A program made the position numbers and the translations under genes. DNA of 64,000 nucleotides from Streptococcus oralis (GTDB lineage: Bacteria; Bacillota; Bacilli; Lactobacillales; Streptococcaceae): positions 1,709,501 to 1,773,500 of the forward strand of contig NZ_CP046524.1 in NCBI RefSeq assembly GCF_021497945.1, in the 5' to 3' direction. Below are positions 8,115 to 17,456 of this stretch, piece by piece (the first letter of the stretch is position 1; each line of letters begins with the position of its first letter). The notes below the pieces were generated by a model. The model worked only from the letters and a program-made list of their open reading frames with translations, was not told the origin of the DNA and ran no database searches.

Positions 8115-8933
8115 ATGAAAAAATTTTTTAATTTATTGACAAACTTAACGATTATAGCCGGTATCCTCATCATCAGTTACCCTGTTATTAGCCAAATTTA
8201 TTACAATTACCAGACCAAACAAGAGGTTAAGGACTTTGACTCGTCTGCACAAAAATTAACTTCTGAAGATGTGACGGAACGGATAAAGCTAGCTACTGCC
8301 TACAATCGTTCTTTGCAAAATTTGACAGTAACGGATCCCTATACCAAAGAAGAAAATGCCAAAGGGCAGGCAGAATATGCTCGAATGCTAACTGTCCATG
8401 AAAAAATAGGCAGAATTTCCATTCCTAAAATTGATGTTGATTTACCAATATATGCCGGTTCAAGTGAAGAAGTCTTACAAAAAGGGGTGGGACATCTCGA
8501 AGGAACCAGTTTGCCGATTGGCGGGCAGAATACTCACACTGTTCTAACTGCCCACACGGGCTTGCCCAACAATCGTCTTTTTACCGACTTGGATAAAATG
8601 AAGGTGGGTGATAAGTTTTTCATTCAAAACATCGCTGAAACACTTGCTTACGAGGTTGATTCCATAACGGTGATCGAGCCGACCCAGTTTGACTCTCTAA
8701 ATATTGTACCTGACAAAGACTACGTGACTTTGCTGACCTGTACTCCTTATATGATCAATTCGCACCGTTTACTTGTACGGGGCCACCGGATCCCTTACAA
8801 ACCAAGTGAAGAAAAAGTAAAAAATCCGATTAGTCATATTTCTATTCCACCGCTTTATCTAGTCGTTTTCGCAATTCTATTTCTCATTTTCATTATTTTG
8901 GCTTGGAATAAGTGGAAATCGAAAAAAGCATAG
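8115..8933 (+). CDS. Class C (pilin) sortase 1
   Basis: A membrane-anchored transpeptidase predicted to join pilins through isopeptide bonds. The 272-residue protein has an N-terminal membrane helix (about 8-29) and a lid motif DPY at 74-76. The catalytic triad is His147 (TAHTGLP), Cys209 (TLLTCTPY) and Arg218, and a C-terminal membrane helix at about 246-264 is typical of class C. An AAAGGA ribosome site precedes the ATG. It is first of three sortase genes transcribed toward the pilin genes and is closely similar to sortase 2. Confidence 0.94.
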   Translation: MKKFFNLLTNLTIIAGILIISYPVISQIYYNYQTKQEVKDFDSSAQKLTSEDVTERIKLATAYNRSLQNLTVTDPYTKEENAKGQAEYARMLTVHEKIGRISIPKIDVDLPIYAGSSEEVLQKGVGHLEGTSLPIGGQNTHTVLTAHTGLPNNRLFTDLDKMKVGDKFFIQNIAETLAYEVDSITVIEPTQFDSLNIVPDKDYVTLLTCTPYMINSHRLLVRGHRIPYKPSEEKVKNPISHISIPPLYLVVFAILFLIFIILAWNKWKSKKA

Positions 8934-8944
8934 AAAGAGCTATC

Positions 8945-9799
8945 ATGTCAAGAAAAAAGAAAAACCAAAAACGGCTGCGACTAACCTATAAGATACTTAC
9001 CATTCTGGGGTGCTTGATGATCTGTTATCCCTTTGTCAGTCAGATTTATTACCAATATGTGACTATGCAAGAGACAAAGCAATTTGATGACGAGAAAGGT
9101 AAATTAGTTGACCAAGATGTTGAAAATCGTATTGAACTCGCCAAAGCCTATAATAGCACCTTGTCCCCAGAAAAAATAGGAGATCCTTTCTCAAGCAGGA
9201 AAAAAGAGGAAGGCGTAGCCGAATATGCTCGCATGTTGCAACTGCAAGAAAAAATTGGCTATGTCACTATCCCTTCTATCAATCAAAAAATTCCCATTCG
9301 GGCAGGGTCATCTGAAAACGTCTTGCAAAACGGAGCAGGCCACTTAGAAGGAACCAGCCTACCCGTCGGTGGAGTTAGCACCCATACGGTCATTACCGCC
9401 CACAGAGGACTTCCCACAGCCAGACTTTTCACCGACTTGGATAAGGTAAAGGTCGGAGATGTCTTTTACATCACCAATATCAAGGAAACCTTGGCTTATC
9501 AGGTAGATAAGATTTTAACCGTTGAGCCTACCGATTTCAAACCAATACTGGTTAAAGAAGGCGAAGATCGTGCCACTCTTTTGACTTGCACACCTTATAT
9601 GATCAATTCTCATCGCCTACTCGTTCAAGGCAAACGCATACCTTTCCACGAAGCTGAAAAGGAGAAAAAAACAAAGATTGACTTTTTTGCCCAATACAAA
9701 TGGTTTATCCTTCTTGCTGCCGGACTAGTCCTCCTACTCATAGGCTATCTGCTCTTTAAAATGTTAAGAAAGAAAGGAAAAGAAACATCACTTTCATGA
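8945..9799 (+). CDS. Class C (pilin) sortase 2
   Basis: A 284-residue sortase. I prefer the ATG at 8945 (MSRKKKNQKR) to an earlier in-frame ATG at 8912 that lies inside sortase 1. It has an N-terminal helix (about 14-34), lid DPF at 80-82, catalytic His153 (TAHRGLP), Cys215 (TLLTCTPY), Arg224, and a C-terminal helix near 252-272. It is clearly a paralogue of sortase 1 by tandem duplication. Its 3' end overlaps the next gene by four bases (ATGA), so the three genes form one translationally coupled operon. Confidence 0.94.
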   Translation: MSRKKKNQKRLRLTYKILTILGCLMICYPFVSQIYYQYVTMQETKQFDDEKGKLVDQDVENRIELAKAYNSTLSPEKIGDPFSSRKKEEGVAEYARMLQLQEKIGYVTIPSINQKIPIRAGSSENVLQNGAGHLEGTSLPVGGVSTHTVITAHRGLPTARLFTDLDKVKVGDVFYITNIKETLAYQVDKILTVEPTDFKPILVKEGEDRATLLTCTPYMINSHRLLVQGKRIPFHEAEKEKKTKIDFFAQYKWFILLAAGLVLLLIGYLLFKMLRKKGKETSLS

Positions 9800-10641
9800 A
9801 AAAGAAAAAACAATTACTTGGGCTGAGCCTCCTGTTAATTGGAATTGCGCTCTTCCTCTTTCCTTTTTTATCTATGATTAAAGAGGACATTTGGCAATCC
9901 AATGCTCAGCGCACCTATCAGCAGACCAGCGAGGAAACATTCCAAAAACTACGAACAGCCTTAGAACAAACCACTGTCACCGGAGCTATCCAAGATATTT
10001 TCCTAACAAAAAAAGAGACCGACGCCAAGCAAAAAACGCCCTACTCAGATCTGCTAGATACCAATCAAGTCGCTGGACGCATGACCATTCCTGCTTTAGG
10101 ACAGCATTTCGACCTCTATCTTGACGCCGACTATGATAAACTCCTAAAGGGAGTAGCCACCCTTGTCGGAACATCTGCCCCCTTGGGTATAAAAGGGCAG
10201 CGACCGATTATTGCAGGACATAGAATTAATTATAATGACGTGTCTTTCTACTTTCTCCCCTCTCTCAAAAAAGGAGATAAAATTTATTTCGATATTCTTG
10301 GAAAAAATCTAGAATACGAAGTGACCGATAGCGAGATCATTGATGAATACGAAGGCGAAAAACTTAAACCAATCGAAAATGAAGACATGGTTACGCTCAT
10401 GACCTGTATGAACGAACCAAGATATGACAAACGGCTCCTTGTCAATGCAAAAAGAGTTGTTTCAGATAGTGAAAAAAAGCAAAATGTATCTACTAATCCC
10501 TTGATTCCCTTTGTTAGCAACCAACATATTAAACTTGGTTTCAAATTACAAAGGCTTGCCCCTTATTTGATTGTGATTGTCGGAACAGCAATCTTTCTCT
10601 TTTTCAGCAAACGGCTATGGAATATCATAAAAAAACACTGA
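9796..10641 (+). CDS. Class C-like sortase 3, divergent
   Basis: A 281-residue sortase, more distant from the other two. It has an N-terminal helix (8-28), catalytic His142 (IAGHRINY), Cys204 (TLMTCMNEP), Arg213 and a C-terminal helix (about 255-271). The canonical DP-aromatic lid is absent; TPYSDLL occupies the region instead. In other pili a divergent sortase adds the minor or tip subunit or helps anchor the fibre. That role is inferred here. The final codons (KKH and stop) lie in the terminator shared with the facing pilin gene. Confidence 0.9.
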   Translation: MKKKKQLLGLSLLLIGIALFLFPFLSMIKEDIWQSNAQRTYQQTSEETFQKLRTALEQTTVTGAIQDIFLTKKETDAKQKTPYSDLLDTNQVAGRMTIPALGQHFDLYLDADYDKLLKGVATLVGTSAPLGIKGQRPIIAGHRINYNDVSFYFLPSLKKGDKIYFDILGKNLEYEVTDSEIIDEYEGEKLKPIENEDMVTLMTCMNEPRYDKRLLVNAKRVVSDSEKKQNVSTNPLIPFVSNQHIKLGFKLQRLAPYLIVIVGTAIFLFFSKRLWNIIKKH

Positions 10642-10657
10642 TTCATCAGTGTTTTTT
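10628..10657. terminator. Bidirectional terminator between sortase and pilin operons
   Basis: The palindrome AAAAAACACTGA-TTCA-TCAGTGTTTTTT works in both directions. The CACTGA on each arm is the last His codon plus stop of the gene on that strand, so both proteins end in KKH from the same hairpin. Confidence 0.93.
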
Positions 10658-11581
10658 CTCGCTTTTATAAAGCTTATATCCTATCCCGATTAAGACAACG
10701 GCAAATCCTAAAAACCAATAAATGGCTAAGGTTCCCGTTTTGATAATCGGTGTTCTTGGTGATGTCGGTGGCACCAGTGTATTGGTAATCACCGTGCCAG
10801 TTTTATCTGCCATGTTTTGATAAGTTGCTGTATAGCCGTTAGGAACATCTTCTTCAGCTGTGTAGGTGTAATCTTTCCCTGCCGCATCTGTTTTTTCTAA
10901 ATTCATAAAGGTATGTTCCCAGTTGTTGCTGTCATTCAGCTCAATTTCATCAATGACTTTCCCATTTTGTTTAAGATGAACAGTGATACTGTTTAACTTT
11001 TTACCTTTCCATTCCTTCCGAACTTTAAAGCTGGTCTTGTCTTCTCTCTGTTTTAAAACTTGCTTGGGATAGACATGAACGGCGTCATTTCCTACCGTGA
11101 AATAGCTGCCATCGGGTTTTGTCACAGGCAGTTCCACTTCTAATGGAACTGGTGTCGCATCACCCAACATCTGATTTCCTGATAACTTTGATTTTTCTTT
11201 ATTGACAACAATATAGTACTTACCTGCCTTCAAAGCGCTAAAGATGAGACGACCACCATTTTCAGTTATCTTTGTTTGAACAAGCTCTCCATCCGCCTTA
11301 TCCTTGTGAATGTCAAAGGCAACGCCATCAATGGTTGAGGCCTCACTGCCAAAATAATTCTCAATGTCTAAAGGTTGTCCAGAATAACTATCTTTTCCTC
11401 CACCTTTGGGCCAACCATTCAAATCTTTTAACTTAACCAAGGTTAAGACAATATCGTAGGTTGCATCTGACGAGGCTTGATTTTCCTGAGATGAGACGGT
11501 TGTAAATGGCCGCAAAGCTACCAAAATAACAATGGCCGTAAGTATGGATAGCAGACTGCTCAATATTCTTTTTCTTGTCAT
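10646..11581 (-). CDS. Minor pilin / pilus base subunit
   Basis: A 311-residue secreted surface protein with signal peptide 1-31. An N-terminal domain (about 40-175) parallels that of the backbone pilin: YDIVLTLVKLKDLNGWPK, KAGKYYIV and GNDAVHVYPK are shared. A CnaB-like domain follows (about 183-270) with E-box EEDVPNGY. A C-terminal sorting region has a non-standard IIKTG in place of LPXTG, a hydrophobic helix and KSEKKH. Size and position suit an RrgC-like basal subunit. The YPK lysine used for polymerisation is kept, which is unusual for a base subunit. AGGAGGATACT precedes the ATG. Confidence 0.85.
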   Translation of the reverse strand: MTRKRILSSLLSILTAIVILVALRPFTTVSSQENQASSDATYDIVLTLVKLKDLNGWPKGGGKDSYSGQPLDIENYFGSEASTIDGVAFDIHKDKADGELVQTKITENGGRLIFSALKAGKYYIVVNKEKSKLSGNQMLGDATPVPLEVELPVTKPDGSYFTVGNDAVHVYPKQVLKQREDKTSFKVRKEWKGKKLNSITVHLKQNGKVIDEIELNDSNNWEHTFMNLEKTDAAGKDYTYTAEEDVPNGYTATYQNMADKTGTVITNTLVPPTSPRTPIIKTGTLAIYWFLGFAVVLIGIGYKLYKSEKKH

Positions 11582-11609
11582 AGTATCCTCCTAAAACATA
11601 GCACTTGCA

Positions 11610-11654
11610 CTCTTCACTAGGATATTCAACTCTTTTAAATACCCTAGTGAAGAG
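11610..11654 (-). promoter_or_regulatory. Hairpin between backbone and minor pilin genes
   Basis: A perfect 12-bp inverted repeat, CTCTTCACTAGG with CCTAGTGAAGAG, around 21 bases, in the 102-base spacer. No T-run follows on the minus strand. It is therefore more likely an attenuator or mRNA-processing/stability stem that keeps the minor subunit below the backbone in amount than a full terminator. Confidence 0.6.
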
Positions 11655-11683
11655 GTAAGGATTGTCCTTACTTCTTCATTTTA

Positions 11684-13225
11684 TTACTTAGCTGAACGAC
11701 GTTTCGCAATGAAACCTAAACCAACAACCAAGACACCCGCTGCAATCACGAGAGCTGAACCGATACCACCTGTTTGTGGAATTGTTACCTTGTTGTTGAC
11801 AACAGTGACAACTTTGTTAGTTGCTGAATAGCTATCGTGCGAAACTTTAAACTTGATCACTTGTTGCAACAAAGCATAGTCTTGAGGCGCTTTGGTTTCT
11901 TTGATTTGGTATTCTGTTTCAGCACCAGCAGCATTGTGCTCTTGTCCAGCAGAACCGTAAGCTAGACCTTTGATTTCAAATGTTCCATCAGCTGCTGACA
12001 GCAAGTAGATTGGTTGGCCTACTGTTGGTTGCGTTGTAGCACTAGTAGGTGTAACAGTTGTAGCATCAGTAGAGAACTTACCGTCTGCAATAGCTGTTGC
12101 ATTTGCTTTGATTAAGTCAGCAGTCCATTTGATTGGTTGACCAGATGAATCTTGCAACTCAAAGATGGCTCCTGCTAAGGCATTGCCTTCTTTACTCTGT
12201 TTCTTAAACTTAGCACCACCTGTGTGAAGTTCTGGAGTATCAGTTGGTTTTTCTTCTTTTGTCACATTAGGATTTGTACCGTAAGTAACCTTAACATCAT
12301 TCTTATTAGCTGCACCCATAATAGCATCTTCGTTAATGGTTGCATCGTAAGTCATAGTAATAGTATCATTAGAGGTTAAAGTCTTGATGTAGTCTTCTTT
12401 GAATTGCACTGTTATTGTTGCTTGTTTGGTACCAACAGTTGGTACTGTAGCATTATAAGAAGCTGCTGGAATATCTACACCATTCTTCTGCACTTTAAGA
12501 TTGCCCGCATAAGAAAGTCCTGCTGAGAAAGTATCTGTATAAGTCAAGACTTTATAATCTGCGATTCCTTCAGGCATTTTAGAAGTTACTTTAAAGGTCT
12601 TCTTTTCACCAATAGTTGCAGTATCATGCTTGTCGCTATCGTTTACAAATTTATCAATGCTTGGTTTATCAACAGTATTCTTTGGATAAACATGGACAGC
12701 ATCATTACCTTGTTTATACCAACCACCAGTTGCCTTAAAGACTGGAAGGGTGATTTCCATTGGTACAGCAGCAGATTTTGCAAGTTGTTCCTTTGAAGCA
12801 AGGGTTGATTTTTCTTTCTTTTCAACAATCATATACTTGCCAGCTTTAAGACCTGTGAAAGTAATCTGACCATTAGAATCTGTCAAGCCTTCAACTTTAG
12901 TCCCCGTAGCCATTACACCAACATGGTCGGGCGCACTTTCATCATATTCATGAACTTCAAACCAAACGCCTTCAAGTGTCTCTGCACCTGCACCAAAGTA
13001 GTCTGTGATAGTCAATTTTTGACCAGTATATTCTGTTCCATTCACACCAGACTGTTTTGGCCAACCAGTTAAGTCTGCCATTTTAACCTTAGTCAAGACG
13101 ATGTCATACTTATCATTTGCGCCCGGTGTGTTGTCTTCCGCAAAAGTTTTATCTGCTCCAAGTGCTAAAAGCACGATACTAAGAGCTGCTAAGAACGAGA
13201 GGAAATATCGTTTTACGTTTTTCAT
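11684..13225 (-). CDS. Major (backbone) pilin
   Basis: A 513-residue pilin with signal peptide 1-29 (ends TFAED). The N-terminal domain carries the pilin motif HVYPKN near residue 180, whose lysine is the acceptor for sortase-mediated polymerisation. Middle domains of isopeptide type lead to a C-terminal CnaB domain with E-box ETKAPQDYA. The sorting signal IPQTG is followed by a 20-residue hydrophobic helix and KRRSAK. This is the architecture of RrgB/SpaA-type backbones. GGAGGCAAAACA precedes the ATG, and the gene lies 11 bases after the adhesin gene. Confidence 0.93.
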   Translation of the reverse strand: MKNVKRYFLSFLAALSIVLLALGADKTFAEDNTPGANDKYDIVLTKVKMADLTGWPKQSGVNGTEYTGQKLTITDYFGAGAETLEGVWFEVHEYDESAPDHVGVMATGTKVEGLTDSNGQITFTGLKAGKYMIVEKKEKSTLASKEQLAKSAAVPMEITLPVFKATGGWYKQGNDAVHVYPKNTVDKPSIDKFVNDSDKHDTATIGEKKTFKVTSKMPEGIADYKVLTYTDTFSAGLSYAGNLKVQKNGVDIPAASYNATVPTVGTKQATITVQFKEDYIKTLTSNDTITMTYDATINEDAIMGAANKNDVKVTYGTNPNVTKEEKPTDTPELHTGGAKFKKQSKEGNALAGAIFELQDSSGQPIKWTADLIKANATAIADGKFSTDATTVTPTSATTQPTVGQPIYLLSAADGTFEIKGLAYGSAGQEHNAAGAETEYQIKETKAPQDYALLQQVIKFKVSHDSYSATNKVVTVVNNKVTIPQTGGIGSALVIAAGVLVVGLGFIAKRRSAK

Positions 13226-13236
13226 TGTTTTGCCTC

Positions 13237-16200
13237 CTAAAAAGCCTTTCTATTTTTTTGCATATAATGTAAAATTACTGCCAATGTTAATGTTAAAGTT
13301 CCCATCAAGATATATGGTAGGATACCTGAACCACCTGTGTTTGGATAAGATGGGTTCACCTTGTTCTTCACCGTCAAGGTTGCTGTTTCACTGATATTTG
13401 TATCTGTAAAGGTAACTTTCTTTTCAGATGCATTACTGATTTCCAGATAATACTTTGGAACAACCTCTTCGATGTAGTAAGTGTAGTACTTACCGGTGGT
13501 CTTGTCCTTAGGTGGGTAGCGTTTTGTAGCTTCCCAGAGATATGGAGTAGTTGCAGTCCGCTCTAACTGAATCGTCTCAACAAGCTCTCCATTTTGAGTT
13601 TGCCCATCCGTTGTCCGGTACAACTTAACCTCTAGTTTCTTCGGTAGCTGGTCATTTGTAATCTGATTGCCGTTCTTGTCATACCAGAGCTTCTGGATCT
13701 TGATTGACGGATACCTCGTGTTGGTGATGACAAAGCCATTCTGAGCGTCACCACTGTAATCGGCATCATATTCAGGCGGAATCTCCTTTTCCCTAACCAC
13801 GTACTTAAAGTCGGTGATTTTTTTCTCCGTTGCCGCTTTTTGTAATAGCTTGGCGGCAGATTCTTCATCTGGTAACGGACTAAAGGTATCTTTCCAGTGA
13901 TTGCTATCAGAGAGCTCTTTTTCTTCTTTAAACTCTTCTTTTGCAACCCCGTCTTCCTTCCAAGTCGCGTAGAGCTGTGCCGTTATTTTAGAATGTGTTG
14001 TTTCAGAGTCACGCCACTTCTTCTCAACCGGAATGGTAATCCGCTTGTTGACCTTATTGGTAACTACATTAGATTCACCGAATCTTGGATCGGTATTATA
14101 TTTTACTTGGAAAGTATTAACAGCCGTCTTACCGCCAACATTATTATCCTTGTCATAAGCCGGAGCTTTCATATTCACGATTGCATGCAAAATGGTGTAC
14201 TTATGAATGACCGTTGTTGGTTTAGAAACAATCTTGATCGCTGTTACATCTTTGTAGTCGCTTGGGTTCTTTGTCCAATTTGAACTATTTACCTCTGTGT
14301 CAGCATTCATAGTCGGATATTTATCTGTTCGATAGTAAATATCAAAATCTGCCGTCTTATCTTCATCACCAACTTTTACAGTAATTGGACCTGTCAAGGT
14401 GTTTGAAAAGGCAGATTCGGCACCACCCGCAGTCGTCCGATCGCTGTCTCCAACGTGAGGAAGAACATCGTAAATTTCCACCCTCGTCAGATCACTATCG
14501 TAGTAATTTCGCACTTGCAGGTCATATTGGAAATGCCCCGAAGTGGAAGTTAACCCACCGTACTCTGTTTCAATACCGTCTTTATTGAAGCTTCGACCAT
14601 AATATTGGGGTCCACCTTCAACTAGCGGCTCCGTACTACGGATCGTCTTGACACTCTGCAGACTGTCTGTCACATTCCCTATAACCTTTGAAGTTGCCTT
14701 TACGACCTTGTCCGTAGTGTCGCCGTTCATATTGATGTCTCTTTCGTCATCCACAATCTGATTTGAATCGGAATGAATGGCATCCGGGAACGGTTGACCA
14801 TTGTCTTGGTAGAAATAAAGTTCATTCGTGTTATTGAAAGTTGCAGTCTCTGCCTTACTAGGGATAATGTCACTATTGATTTTTAATCCCTTTAGTTTGA
14901 AAGCATAACCTCTCCCGTTATTTAAGTCTTTTACCAGACCTGATTTTAATTTGATTTTGATCGCTGTCCGACCACTACCATTGTAGTTTTCAATAACTGA
15001 AAATTTATCAATCATGTCCAGATTTGCTAGCCCAATTGCTTCGAGCATATCTTCCGCTTTTGTTTTGTCTACACCTGGTGCAATACTAACCCCTTTAGGA
15101 AGAAGATCAACAAGAGTTGGATTCTTTAGGTAGCGGGCTTTGGAAAGTTGTTCAAGTTGTAACCCTAAGAGGAAGAAAAGTGATTCTCCCTCAATACCTG
15201 AAGTTTGTCCACCTGTAGACTTTGATAGACCAATCTTTTCAACAAATGGTACAAACTGTTTGCTCCATTCATCGGATATATTAATTGGAACATCCTGATT
15301 TTGAGAGTTTTTCACTTTCGCTTCAAGACCGACCACATTTTTTATATCCTTTGCAGCAGAATAAGGAACATGATATGGGTCTTTGAAGGCCATATAGACA
15401 TAACCATCAATGTACTTTCCAACTGGTAATTCATATCCGTTAATAAAGTGAATAGTTATTTTTGTATACTTTGGAGTAACAGCCGGTGCGTCCGCTTCTG
15501 TTAATTCTCCGTTTCGGATCTTTTCAGCCGCAGCATTTAGCTCATTTTGTGCTTCTTCATTAATCTGCTGTCCTGGCGTAAAAGTATCATAATTACCATC
15601 ACTCTTATAGGCACGGATTTCTATCTTGTCATTATTGATAGGAACATCCCCTGTTGGACCCCTTTCAAAGAAAGAACTAACACTAGTCAAATAAAGTCTT
15701 GAGTCAAACTTGCTAGCATCTTCAGTCAGCACAATTTCTTTAAGTGGTTTTGATAGCTTGTTTTCTACCTTGACTGTATAGTCTAGTCGCTGTGCGTAAA
15801 GTCCAGCTACATCGTGTTGCACCGTCTGGTGTTCTGTCCTCTTGGTAAGAATCCCTGTACCGCTGAAATCATCTGCAATGAGGTTAAAAGTTATATCGTC
15901 ACTAGTTTTATACTCTTCATTTGCTGATGGATTGAAAGGAGTAGCTGTGATTTCTGCCTTATTTGTAAAAGTAGGTTTGTTGTTGCCGTCTTTATACTTA
16001 GCATCAGGAAAAGATAGGTACAACATAGCCTTGCTGACATCAATATTGTGACGGAAGTCCGTATCAAATTCACTTTCTAGGAATTCCTTTGTATAGGTCA
16101 CTGTGCCAGTGCTACTATCGTAGGTCCAGCCAGGATTAAGGGCTGGATCAAATTTAGCAGTAACCGTTTGACCCTGACTATTCGTATAAGTCGGTAGCGT

Positions 16201-17166
16201 ATCCTTGATGACGACTTTTTTCATCATTCGCTGCTGACCTGAATTTGCCTGTACTTGATAGGTGAAACTGAACGGTATAGGCTCTGCACCGGTTTCAGAA
16301 ATCCTAGTCGGATCTCCTGTCTTAGCTGTCCCTCCGTAGAGAAGCTGACCATCTTCGCTACTAGTAGCAACTACCTTTGTTAGGTTCATATTTGGATAAG
16401 TTGGAGTATACTCCTGATCATTTCCTGTGTATAGAACTCCACCATTCTTATCCTTAAGAGTAACCTTTGGTTGTAGCTTATAGTCTTTTGGAACTAACCC
16501 GTTTGTAAAGCTAAAAACATAAGGTATGCTAATCTTGGTTGTTGATGTAATGGAATTGAAACGAATACGATAAATCGTCTTCCCATTTTCCACTACTTTT
16601 TCTGCACTTTTGATTAGAGTGATACCTTCGGTCGGAACTGTAAAGTTATCTAGATAAGCATCTGTGTTCAGCACCTTACCACCCGGATACAGAGTAGTTG
16701 GCATTTCAATATCTAGATAAGGTCCTTCTATGTCTGAGGTTAAACTAGTTCCATCAATATCCACATAAGTGGTAATCTGTTCATCTGTACGATAAGCCGT
16801 CTTTGCATTTGGCTTTATCGTGACAGTTGGAACTGTTGCCGTTGGCGTAGGAGGAGGTCCCGGTGGTAATGCATCGTCATCATCTTCTGATGTAGCCGTA
16901 GCTGAAGTCGTTTGGCTCGTTGAGCTGCTACTTTCTTGACTAGAACTACCAGAGGTTTCCTGACTCTTATTGACAGTGCTTTTCTGAGTTTCACTACTTG
17001 TACTTTCCGAGTCTTCTTTTTTGGCAGTTTCAGCAGAATTACTTACTAGAGCAGAAGACGGGCTGGTCTGTTCTTGTGCGAAGGCAAGAGAAGCACCACT
17101 CACTCCTTGTAAAATTGTGTTCATAAGCAGAATCAGAACTAAAAATAGACTGCCTGTTTTCTTCAT
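13237..17166 (-). CDS. Large pilus-associated adhesin (probable tip)
   Basis: A 1,309-residue cell-wall protein. Signal peptide about 1-29, a Ser/Thr/Gln-rich stalk at about 32-95, then DDDDALPPGPPPTPT. A long body of repeated isopeptide-type beta domains follows (about 110-1060), then two CnaB-like domains (about 1065-1150 and 1165-1260) and sorting signal YPNTG with hydrophobic tail and KNRKAF. First gene of the pilin operon with a YPXTG signal, as in RrgA, hence probably the tip. No von Willebrand A MIDAS motif is visible, so it is not a direct RrgA equivalent and its ligand is unknown. Ribosome site AGGAGAGG lies before the ATG. Confidence 0.88.
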   Translation of the reverse strand: MKKTGSLFLVLILLMNTILQGVSGASLAFAQEQTSPSSALVSNSAETAKKEDSESTSSETQKSTVNKSQETSGSSSQESSSSTSQTTSATATSEDDDDALPPGPPPTPTATVPTVTIKPNAKTAYRTDEQITTYVDIDGTSLTSDIEGPYLDIEMPTTLYPGGKVLNTDAYLDNFTVPTEGITLIKSAEKVVENGKTIYRIRFNSITSTTKISIPYVFSFTNGLVPKDYKLQPKVTLKDKNGGVLYTGNDQEYTPTYPNMNLTKVVATSSEDGQLLYGGTAKTGDPTRISETGAEPIPFSFTYQVQANSGQQRMMKKVVIKDTLPTYTNSQGQTVTAKFDPALNPGWTYDSSTGTVTYTKEFLESEFDTDFRHNIDVSKAMLYLSFPDAKYKDGNNKPTFTNKAEITATPFNPSANEEYKTSDDITFNLIADDFSGTGILTKRTEHQTVQHDVAGLYAQRLDYTVKVENKLSKPLKEIVLTEDASKFDSRLYLTSVSSFFERGPTGDVPINNDKIEIRAYKSDGNYDTFTPGQQINEEAQNELNAAAEKIRNGELTEADAPAVTPKYTKITIHFINGYELPVGKYIDGYVYMAFKDPYHVPYSAAKDIKNVVGLEAKVKNSQNQDVPINISDEWSKQFVPFVEKIGLSKSTGGQTSGIEGESLFFLLGLQLEQLSKARYLKNPTLVDLLPKGVSIAPGVDKTKAEDMLEAIGLANLDMIDKFSVIENYNGSGRTAIKIKLKSGLVKDLNNGRGYAFKLKGLKINSDIIPSKAETATFNNTNELYFYQDNGQPFPDAIHSDSNQIVDDERDINMNGDTTDKVVKATSKVIGNVTDSLQSVKTIRSTEPLVEGGPQYYGRSFNKDGIETEYGGLTSTSGHFQYDLQVRNYYDSDLTRVEIYDVLPHVGDSDRTTAGGAESAFSNTLTGPITVKVGDEDKTADFDIYYRTDKYPTMNADTEVNSSNWTKNPSDYKDVTAIKIVSKPTTVIHKYTILHAIVNMKAPAYDKDNNVGGKTAVNTFQVKYNTDPRFGESNVVTNKVNKRITIPVEKKWRDSETTHSKITAQLYATWKEDGVAKEEFKEEKELSDSNHWKDTFSPLPDEESAAKLLQKAATEKKITDFKYVVREKEIPPEYDADYSGDAQNGFVITNTRYPSIKIQKLWYDKNGNQITNDQLPKKLEVKLYRTTDGQTQNGELVETIQLERTATTPYLWEATKRYPPKDKTTGKYYTYYIEEVVPKYYLEISNASEKKVTFTDTNISETATLTVKNKVNPSYPNTGGSGILPYILMGTLTLTLAVILHYMQKNRKAF

Positions 17167-17187
17167 TGCCTCTCCTTTTCTAAATTT

Positions 17188-17252
17188 ATTTCACATTCCG
17201 GATGAAATTTAATATATATTAAAACATTTCATAAAACAGCTTTTTATGAAAT
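17188..17252 (-). promoter_or_regulatory. ATTTCA/TGAAAT inverted repeats in the pilin 5' leader
   Basis: A perfect 11-bp inverted repeat ATTTCATAAAA (17226-17236) / TTTTATGAAAT (17242-17252), and a shorter ATTTCA (17188-17193) / TGAAAT (17203-17208) next to the ribosome site. These could be regulator binding sites or RNA hairpins controlling adhesin translation. Confidence 0.5.
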
Positions 17253-17456
17253 TTATTTCTGTATGGAAGTCATGCTATTCCCTTCAGGACCTTGATTTAA
17301 CCAAGTCCAAAAGAAAATCCCAACAAACGAGAGCCCCTCATGCTGTTAGTCAACTAAAACAAGTTAACGCTTTCCTACACACTGCACACTTTCAATCATT
17401 GGTTGTGTTACATACTTATACAAGTGCAAAACCTTGATAAATACAATCCCGACTAT

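Noticed and set aside
17246..17437. Plus-strand 63-codon frame in the pilin leader
   Set aside because: It lies antisense to the promoter/leader, has no ribosome site and no recognisable protein features.
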